Positions 1 to 5,028 of a DNA stretch of 5,672 nucleotides are shown piece by piece (position 1 is the stretch's first letter; the number at the start of each line of letters is the position of its first letter). The stretch covers positions 1 through 5,672 of the forward strand of contig QMOP01000095.1 in NCBI GenBank assembly GCA_003650255.1, in the 5' to 3' direction. Made by a program: the position numbers and the translations under genes. The stretch is from Caldisericota bacterium (GTDB lineage Bacteria; CG03; B21-G15). Below the pieces are notes generated by a model. That model saw only the letters and a program-made list of their open reading frames with translations, had not been told where the DNA came from and made no database searches.

Positions 1-860
1 ATTGTAACGATTTTCTTTATAAATAAATTTCCAAGTGTAACCATAATTATTGCAAGTGCAAGTAAAATATTGCCAAGCGTTGTGGTAAACATAAGTCCAA
101 ACATATCTGGCTCCATAAATCTTAAAACAATAAGAAGTAAAATTGGGACGAATGTAATTATCCAGCCAGAAATTCTTCCCTGAGCAGTTATAGCATCAAT
201 TTTACCCTGAATTTTTTTTCTCTCTCTCATCACTTCTGAAATCCTCATTAAAATTTCTCCAAGATTTCCACCGTATTCCCTTGTAACATTCATTGCAAGA
301 ACTGCAAGATGAAGATCTTTACTTGGAACTCGTCGAGTAAGTTCTTTAAGCGCCTTATCAAGTGGAACTCCTAATCTCACCTGTCTTAAAACCTCCCCAA
401 ATTCACGAGAAAGGGGTGGATCTGTTTCTCTTACCATGACTTCAAGCGCCTGAAGTAAACTTGCTCCTGCCTGTAAGGAATTAGTGAGAATTCCCAAAGA
501 ATCCATAAGTTGATCTTCAAAAAGTTTAAATTCTCTTTCATACTTTTTTCTTGCAATAAAAGAAGGAATATAAAAACCAAATATCGATCCAAGTAAACTG
601 AAAATAAATTTTTTAAGTGTAATCTGTAATAAAATAAAAATTAATAATCCAAATGCTAATTTAAAAAGAATTGCAGGAGCTGAACGTGGTTCTGTATAGA
701 GTATTAAAAAAATATTTGGTTTTTCTTTTTTCTTCTCTTTTTTTCTTCTATAAAATTCCTGAACACTATTAATTATTTTAAAAACTATAATGTAAGAAAA
801 AAATGCTACACACAAAAATGTCCCTATTATTACTCCAGTTTTAAAATAAAAAGGTTTCAT
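1..860 (-). CDS. tadB: TadB-like inner-membrane platform protein of the Tad pilus (3' end cut by window edge)
   Basis: My own translation from ATG at 858-860 gives 286 codons with no stop before the left edge. The product is a polytopic type II secretion F-domain (T2SF) protein, which in Tad systems forms the inner-membrane platform with TadC and couples to the CpaF ATPase. Visible segments: an N-terminal membrane helix at about residues 9-30, a basic Lys/Arg stretch 39-48, a hydrophobic region 63-103, the cytoplasmic T2SF core about 112-228 (including QLMDSLGILTNSLQAGASL and EYGGNLGEIL, typical of TadB), then two membrane helices about 230-247 and 262-280. The visible end (LGNLFIKKIVT) resembles the usual TadB C-terminus, so only a few residues are probably missing. 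The gene begins 8 bases after the lipoprotein stop with no clear Shine-Dalgarno sequence, which suggests coupled translation. The partner tadC would be expected just beyond the edge. Family assignment is firm. Confidence 0.92.
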   Translation of the reverse strand, partial: MKPFYFKTGVIIGTFLCVAFFSYIIVFKIINSVQEFYRRKKEKKKEKPNIFLILYTEPRSAPAILFKLAFGLLIFILLQITLKKFIFSLLGSIFGFYIPSFIARKKYEREFKLFEDQLMDSLGILTNSLQAGASLLQALEVMVRETDPPLSREFGEVLRQVRLGVPLDKALKELTRRVPSKDLHLAVLAMNVTREYGGNLGEILMRISEVMRERKKIQGKIDAITAQGRISGWIITFVPILLLIVLRFMEPDMFGLMFTTTLGNILLALAIIMVTLGNLFIKKIVT

Positions 861-868
861 AATATACT

Positions 869-1276
869 TTAAAAATTCTTTTCTTCGTTGGTTATTTCAA
901 CTAAAACAAGAGGTCTCACCTCTACTTCATCACCAGGAGATGCATAAACTGTTGTATATTCATCTGAAGCATCTGTGGAATCACGGGAGGCAAATACCTG
1001 AATAGTGTATATGTCTGCCTTAGGAGAGGTGAAACTTCTATATGTTTTTATTGTAAGAGAATATAAACCATTTGCATCTGTTGTGGTTTTTTCTGGATGC
1101 GATTTCTCCTTAACAATGGCTCCTTGAGCAGGTCCATCAATTACTATAATTTTACCAAGATTTTCGTCATAGGTATAATGTCCCAAAAAAACTTTGCCCT
1201 TAAATGTAATTTCATCTTTAAAAGTATTTGCGCAACTATTTAATAACAAAAATGAAACTAAAATAAACCATCTCAT
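869..1276 (-). CDS. Small lipoprotein with carboxypeptidase-regulatory-like beta-sandwich domain
   Basis: The product is 135 residues. Seen: a short lipoprotein signal peptide, hydrophobic residues 4-12 then L-N-S-C with the lipidated Cys at 15. Asn at -2 is slightly unusual for a lipobox. Residue +2 is Ala rather than Asp, which by the E. coli rule favours the outer membrane. Residues about 45-75 (GPAQGAIV, then TTTDANGLYSL) match the recurring G-x-A-x-V ... TDxxGxYxL pattern of carboxypeptidase-regulatory/transthyretin-like domains, a small Ig-like beta-sandwich. The ATG overlaps the cpaEF stop (ATGA) and has a good ribosome site, GAGGTG, 5 bases upstream. It has no TPR repeats, so it is not a TadD homologue. 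By position it should serve the pilus; a pilotin, secretin anchor or pilus-contacting role is inference only. I do not recognise a named gene. Confidence 0.85.
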   Translation of the reverse strand: MRWFILVSFLLLNSCANTFKDEITFKGKVFLGHYTYDENLGKIIVIDGPAQGAIVKEKSHPEKTTTDANGLYSLTIKTYRSFTSPKADIYTIQVFASRDSTDASDEYTTVYASPGDEVEVRPLVLVEITNEEKNF

Positions 1277-3405
1277 ACCTTCACCTCGTCTTTAAAAATA
1301 TCCTCTGATAATTCAAGCCCCATTATTTTTATCTCATCAAAGAAAGTTGGTAAAACCCCACACTTTCTAAATCTACCAACTACTTTTTTATTTTCATCAT
1401 AACCTAATTGTTCAAAATAAAATAAATCCTGTATTTTCATTTCCCCGGCTTCTAAAGGAATAACTTCTGAAATTTTAACAACTTTTCTTGACCCATCTTT
1501 TAAACGGGCTGTTTGAACTATAATGTTTATAGCAGAGGCAATCTGTTCACGAATTGCTCTCTCTGGTAATTCTGTTCCAGCCATCAAAACCATTGTAGTA
1601 AGTCGGGATATTGCATCTTTTGGAGAGTTAGCATGAATTGTAGTAAGTGAACCATCATGTCCTGTATTCATTGCCTGAAGCATATCAAGTGCTTCTCCTC
1701 CACGACACTCTCCCACAACAATCCTATCTGGACGCATACGAAGAGCATTTATCACAAGCCGTCTTATGGGAATGGCACCTTTTCCTTCAATATTAGGAGG
1801 TTTGCTTTCAAGAGATATAACATGTTCCTGTCTTAATCTCAGTTCAGCAGAATCCTCTATAGTAACAATTCTCTCATCTTCAGGAATAAATGAGGAAAGC
1901 ATATTAAGGAGTGTGGTTTTCCCACTTCCTGTCCCTCCTGAAACAAGAATATTTTTTCTTAAAATTACACATACCCTCAAGAATTCCACCATTTCTCTTG
2001 TAAGTGAACCTAATCTTACCAGGTCATCCATATCAAGACGTTTTGCTACAAATTTTCTAATTGTAATAACAGGACCTATCAAAGAAAGAGGTGGAATAAT
2101 AACATTTACTCTTGAACCATCTGGAAGCCTTGCATCTACAAGAGGAGAAGATTCATCCACCCTTCTTCCAATAGGAGAAAGGATTCTATCAATTACAGTC
2201 ATTAATTGTTCAGTAGAAGTAAAACGTGCATCTGTAAGGTATATCTTTCCTGCTTTCTCAATATATATCTTCTGGGGCCCATTAACCATTATTTCTGAGA
2301 TTGTCTCGTCTCTTAAAAATTTTTCAAGCGGTCCCAGACCCAGAACTTCATCAACAAGTTCAGTTACTACTTCAGAACGTTCATCTCTGTTTAAAGGAAG
2401 AGATGCTTCTTCGGCAATTAAATTTTCAATGATTCCACGAACTCTCTTGTAAAGCGCCTGCTTTTGAGATTCATCCTGTGTATGAATATTCCATTCTTTT
2501 AAATCAAATTCTTCCAGAAGTCTTTGATGAATCTTTTTCTTTAAAGCAATTTTGGCTTCCTCCGGTGATAATTCAGTAACTTCCTCTTTCTTCTCTTCTG
2601 CCTGTTCTTCTTTCCTCTCCTTTACTCTTTGTTCTAATTTTATAGAAGCCCATTTAAAAATTGATTCCTTTTCCTCCTTTTGATCTTCTTCTATTAAAAA
2701 GTTACCTAATTTTTTAATCGCTCGCGAAAACGAAGAATGAGGATATTTTTCAATAGGTAAAATACCCTCATTTATAGAAGTTATAACAAGTGGATCAAAT
2801 GGTATTTCACTTACTACATTTACACCTAAAGTTTCCTTTATTGTTTTTACAGGAATACCTCCTTTAATATCTGCCATATTTATTACCAGAGAACAAAAAT
2901 CAAGTGGATAATGTTGCTTCTTTAAATCTTCTATAACCTTTCTTGCATCATTTATTGAAAGAAGATGAGGAGAAGTAATAATTAAAAGAAAATCACTACC
3001 ATCAAGAAGTGCCATTGTCCTTTCAGTTATTTTCCTTTCCACCATTACAAAAGAGAATTTAAAAATCTCTCTTAAGAAAGATACTAATAATGAAATTTTG
3101 TCAATTCTTGGATGTAAGATGGAGGTTGAGGGCAAGTCCAAAAAATAAAAATTATTCCTGTATTTTGTAAAAAATCCTTTGGCCATCTTAGAATCTAATT
3201 TGTCAATTACATTGAATAAGTCCTGTATAGATTTCTCAGGTTTTACTCCTAAAAAAATCGGAAAAGTCTGATAAGAATCAAAATTCAAATTTATAAGTGC
3301 ACACTCATCTCCTGTCTGTATAGCAGTTGTAAGGCCTACTGAGAGACTGATTACATTCTGCCCTATACCTTCCCTTGTATCAAGAATTGCTATAACTCTG
3401 TTCAT
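1273..3405 (-). CDS. cpaF: CpaE/TadZ-CpaF/TadA fusion: degenerate MinD-like domain joined to the Tad pilus secretion ATPase
   Basis: This 710-residue protein is two Tad components in one chain. Residues 1 to about 238 follow the CpaE/TadZ (MinD/ParA-like) fold, but the P-loop reads REGIGQN (11-17) where KGGxGKT is expected, and other nucleotide-site acidic residues are changed. Residues about 240-300 form a Lys/Glu-rich, probably helical linker. Residues about 285-700 are a complete CpaF/TadA-type VirB11-like ATPase: N-terminal domain with LGPLEKFLRD and EIMVNGP, Walker A GGTGSGKT at 490-497 (Lys496), Asp box TIEDSAEL near 515-521 (Glu517, Asp518), Walker B with VVGECRG (Glu566), His box TTIHAN (His591). 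All catalytic motifs of the ATPase half look intact. CpaF hydrolyses ATP at the cytoplasmic face to drive pilin assembly through TadB/TadC; CpaE normally positions the machine. The start overlaps the cpaB stop by ATGA. The ATPase call is very firm, the CpaE half fairly firm. Confidence 0.95.
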   Translation of the reverse strand: MNRVIAILDTREGIGQNVISLSVGLTTAIQTGDECALINLNFDSYQTFPIFLGVKPEKSIQDLFNVIDKLDSKMAKGFFTKYRNNFYFLDLPSTSILHPRIDKISLLVSFLREIFKFSFVMVERKITERTMALLDGSDFLLIITSPHLLSINDARKVIEDLKKQHYPLDFCSLVINMADIKGGIPVKTIKETLGVNVVSEIPFDPLVITSINEGILPIEKYPHSSFSRAIKKLGNFLIEEDQKEEKESIFKWASIKLEQRVKERKEEQAEEKKEEVTELSPEEAKIALKKKIHQRLLEEFDLKEWNIHTQDESQKQALYKRVRGIIENLIAEEASLPLNRDERSEVVTELVDEVLGLGPLEKFLRDETISEIMVNGPQKIYIEKAGKIYLTDARFTSTEQLMTVIDRILSPIGRRVDESSPLVDARLPDGSRVNVIIPPLSLIGPVITIRKFVAKRLDMDDLVRLGSLTREMVEFLRVCVILRKNILVSGGTGSGKTTLLNMLSSFIPEDERIVTIEDSAELRLRQEHVISLESKPPNIEGKGAIPIRRLVINALRMRPDRIVVGECRGGEALDMLQAMNTGHDGSLTTIHANSPKDAISRLTTMVLMAGTELPERAIREQIASAINIIVQTARLKDGSRKVVKISEVIPLEAGEMKIQDLFYFEQLGYDENKKVVGRFRKCGVLPTFFDEIKIMGLELSEDIFKDEVKV
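1282..1287 (-). promoter_or_regulatory. Shine-Dalgarno sequence of the lipoprotein gene
   Basis: GAGGTG lies 5 bases before the ATG at 1274-1276, inside the last codons of the upstream ATPase gene. It supports the chosen start and independent re-initiation at the ATGA overlap. Confidence 0.6.
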
Positions 3406-4277
3406 CTTCGTCCGTATTTTTTAAGAAGCCGTAATGCCTCTTCCTGCTGCTTCTGCAAAGCTTTTAAATACTCCTCTTGTGCAGTCTTCGGTTTCTTGGG
3501 AGAATATCTCACAAATATTTTATCCATACTTGCACCGGGTAACTCAAATGTTTTTTCATCTCCAACAGCTCTTACTGAGAAAGTAATACTTGCCTTTTCT
3601 TTTGCCAATGCAAGAAGTTCGGCTTGAGAAGGAGTAACAGCAAGTGAAACAGGAACCCTTGATTCCAACTCTTCAGTAGCAGCAAGTGCAGCTGCTGCTT
3701 CTTTCTTTTTTAAATGAACCTCTCTTATTGCACCAATTGTTGTTTTTCCTACAGAAAGAACAAGAACATTCTGAAGTAATGTCTTTGCTTCTTCATGTTT
3801 ATTACCATTTTTATCATAATATTCAAAAACTCCAATAACATCAACCCTGTTTCCTGGAAGAATTACATTTCTTACTTCATTTCTGTCCATTACAATGGTC
3901 ACCGCTCTGAATCCAGCCGGTATAACCGGAGCAACACCTGTCCCTTCGCCTAAGGGAAAAAGTTTCGTCCCTACAATTTGTTCTCCCACATCAATAGGAA
4001 CTGCTGCCATATATAAATACCCTCCCTCTTTTGTAAGTAAATCTTTCGGATTGGAAAGTGCACGTGGTTGTAAATACTCCTGAGGAATGTACTTCACTTC
4101 AACATCCTCCGGACCAATCATTTCACCAGAATCAATATACTTCTTTGCAACAAGCACAGGAACTTTTCTGCTGGCAGTAGCATATCTTTTTTCAATAGAG
4201 GAAATATAACCTGCTACCATAATTGCAACAAATAATCCAAGAATAAGTGAAAATACAATCTGAAACTTCTTACTCAT
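3402..4277 (-). CDS. cpaB: CpaB/RcpC-family Tad pilus assembly protein (SAF domain)
   Basis: The product is 291 residues, within the family's usual size. An N-terminal membrane anchor spans about residues 7-26 (FSLILGLFVAIMVAGYI), followed by a periplasmic region. A SAF domain covers about 38-105 (VPVLVAKKYIDSGEMIGPED, typical of CpaB). The second RcpC/CpaB domain covers about 122-236 (RAVTIVMDRNEV, LPGNRVDVIGVF, LLQNVLVLSVG, VSLAVTPSQAELLALA). Residues 186-206 form a charged and Ala-rich insertion, and the tail 258-291 is basic and probably helical. CpaB proteins act in the periplasm with the secretin and are thought to help gate or stabilise it. The ATG has a strong Shine-Dalgarno sequence 7 bases away and lies 57 bases after the pilin gene; the stop overlaps cpaEF by ATGA. 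No secretin gene follows it, which is unusual. Confidence 0.94.
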   Translation of the reverse strand: MSKKFQIVFSLILGLFVAIMVAGYISSIEKRYATASRKVPVLVAKKYIDSGEMIGPEDVEVKYIPQEYLQPRALSNPKDLLTKEGGYLYMAAVPIDVGEQIVGTKLFPLGEGTGVAPVIPAGFRAVTIVMDRNEVRNVILPGNRVDVIGVFEYYDKNGNKHEEAKTLLQNVLVLSVGKTTIGAIREVHLKKKEAAAALAATEELESRVPVSLAVTPSQAELLALAKEKASITFSVRAVGDEKTFELPGASMDKIFVRYSPKKPKTAQEEYLKALQKQQEEALRLLKKYGRR

Positions 4278-4284
4278 TTATCCA

Positions 4285-4290
4285 CTCCTT
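4285..4290 (-). promoter_or_regulatory. Shine-Dalgarno sequence of cpaB
   Basis: AAGGAG with a 7-base gap to the ATG at 4275-4277. It fixes the cpaB start and directly abuts the promoter-like TATAAT just upstream. Confidence 0.75.
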
Positions 4291-4291
4291 T

Positions 4292-4321
4292 ATTATACCA
4301 GATTTAAAGAATCTATATCAA
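4292..4321 (-). promoter_or_regulatory. Candidate sigma-70-type promoter in front of cpaB
   Basis: On the minus strand, TTGATA (4316-4321) is followed by an 18-base spacer and TATAAT (4292-4297), preceded by TGG, so it also fits an extended -10. That is one mismatch from consensus across both boxes. The difficulty is position: transcription would begin near 4285, inside the Shine-Dalgarno sequence, giving an almost leaderless cpaB message. It overlaps the inverted repeat, so either element, or both, may be what is selected here. In AT-rich DNA such matches also arise by chance. Confidence 0.4.
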
Positions 4322-4342
4322 GTACAAAATAGATTCAATCTG
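4299..4342 (-). repeat. Imperfect inverted repeat (RNA hairpin or operator) between pilin gene and cpaB
   Basis: The arms are CAGATT plus GAATCTAT (4329-4342, minus strand) and ATAGATTC, then a 4-base bulge TTTA, then AATCTG (4299-4316). This gives 14 possible pairs around a 12-base loop; the inner 8 pairs are contiguous. The pilin stop codon lies in the upstream arm. No run of U follows the stem, so it does not look like an intrinsic terminator. A 3' stabilising or processing hairpin, which would favour pilin message over the downstream genes, fits best by position; a protein-binding site over the candidate promoter is the alternative. Confidence 0.6.
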
Positions 4343-4514
4343 CAAACCCCTGAGTTTCGTCTTTAATCTTACGGGTGGAGCGAACAATTAAATCTTTAAT
4401 CTGAACTCCAAAAAGTCTCAATGCTGCTACACAAACAACTGCAATCAATGCAATGATTAAAATGTACTCCGTCATTCCCTGCGCTTCCTCTCTCTTGATC
4501 AATTCCTTCATCAT
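4335..4514 (-). CDS. flp: Flp-family type IVb major pilin
   Basis: The product is 59 residues, the normal size of a Flp prepilin. Seen: a charged leader MMKELIKREEA, then QGMTEY and one hydrophobic helix of about 18 residues (ILIIALIAVVCVAALRLF), then a short, mostly basic, polar tail ending at the TGA at 4335-4337. Flp pilins are cut by a prepilin peptidase so that Glu is at +5 and Tyr at +6 of the mature protein. Here that places the cut after Ala11, where Gly is usual, and leaves a 48-residue mature pilin. The first of two tandem ATGs is chosen because a perfect 10-base Shine-Dalgarno sequence ends 6 bases before it. The gene follows the TadE-like gene by 28 bases. As the major subunit it would polymerise into the pilus fibre. 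Confidence is high because of the motif, size, ribosome site and context. Confidence 0.93.
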   Translation of the reverse strand: MMKELIKREEAQGMTEYILIIALIAVVCVAALRLFGVQIKDLIVRSTRKIKDETQGFAD

Positions 4515-4520
4515 TTTAAA

Positions 4521-4530
4521 TCACCTCCTT
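4521..4530 (-). promoter_or_regulatory. Perfect 10-base Shine-Dalgarno sequence of the pilin gene
   Basis: AAGGAGGTGA is complementary to the whole 10-base core of the 16S rRNA 3' end. It ends 6 bases before the first ATG at 4512-4514, with the GGAGG core 9 bases away. It is the strongest ribosome site in the window and suits a subunit needed in large excess over its assembly proteins. Confidence 0.85.
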
Positions 4531-4542
4531 TCTTCAACCTCT

Positions 4543-5028
4543 TTATCTCTTTGCTCCTGTTCCAGCAAGAACTTCACTCCTCGCACTAATTATAATTTTA
4601 TCTGGCAAGTCCCCTTTATTTCCAATAAAACTTGAAAATGCAGTAAATATAGTAGGAACACTGAACTCATAATATATCTCCACCCATGATGTCTCAAAAT
4701 TAATGGGCTGATACACATTAAAAGGAGTAATTGTAGGATATCTATATATGTGAATTTTAATATGGTCATCGGGTAATTTCTCTGCATTTAATTTTCTTCC
4801 TTCAATACTTTTATCTGTAAGATAATTTCTTATTTCCTGGCGAATTTGGTCTTCATTCATATCTGTATAATAAATCATATCTGTTCCATATCTTGCTGCA
4901 GTAAGAAGCATCTGGCGGGTAAGAAGTAAACGGGTAAACCACGTAATCATTGACATTAAAATACAAAGCACTGGAAGAACTAAAATTATCTCAATAAGTG
5001 CTTGCCCTTTTTTATCAGTGTTTGACAC
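4543..5028 (-). CDS. tadE: TadE-like minor pseudopilin
   Basis: The product is about 161 residues. Seen: a short basic leader ending KKG, then QALIE and a long hydrophobic helix (IILVLPVLCILMSMITWF). This is the TadE/TadG signature (GQALVEFALVLP-like), with a prepilin peptidase site after Gly and Glu at +5. The remaining roughly 125 residues are predicted extracytoplasmic and contain the Tyr/Pro-rich RYPTITPFNVYQPINF segment. TadE proteins are processed like pilins and act as minor pilins in Tad assembly. The start is uncertain. A GGAGGG site (5033-5038) suits the GTG at 5026-5028; the ATG at 5029-5031 is too close to it; a TTG at 5038-5040 would place the site inside the gene. All three keep the whole motif. 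The start lies inside the end of the upstream gene, and the stop is 28 bases before flp. Confidence 0.88.
   Translation of the reverse strand: MSNTDKKGQALIEIILVLPVLCILMSMITWFTRLLLTRQMLLTAARYGTDMIYYTDMNEDQIRQEIRNYLTDKSIEGRKLNAEKLPDDHIKIHIYRYPTITPFNVYQPINFETSWVEIYYEFSVPTIFTAFSSFIGNKGDLPDKIIISARSEVLAGTGAKR

Noticed and set aside
1766..2452. Open frame of 228 codons on the plus strand
   Set aside because: It lies wholly antisense to the best-conserved part of the CpaF domain, shows no family motif and has no clear ribosome site; the opposite strand explains it.
3895..4083. Plus-strand open frame of 62 codons
   Set aside because: It is antisense to the cpaB SAF region and has no recognisable motif.
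4299..4342. Intrinsic terminator after the pilin gene
   Set aside because: The stem is AT-rich, has a 4-base bulge and is not followed by a run of U; downstream genes are tightly packed and need read-through or the local promoter.
4361..4403. Two copies of AGATTAAAGA-like sequence near the end of the pilin gene
   Set aside because: They encode two Ile-Lys-Asp stretches in the pilin tail; short AT-rich similarity is expected and nothing else marks them as a repeat element.
4589..4594. TATAAT on the minus strand 75 bases before the pilin start, considered as a pilin promoter
   Set aside because: It lies in TadE codons for Lys-Ile-Ile-Ile, with no -35-like sequence at 16-18 bases and no extended -10.
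4453..4635. Plus-strand open frame of 60 codons
   Set aside because: It runs antisense across flp and the end of tadE, both well supported.
4590..4787. Minus-strand open frame of 65 codons
   Set aside because: It is a different frame inside the TadE-like gene; its hydrophobic stretch is a by-product of that sequence.
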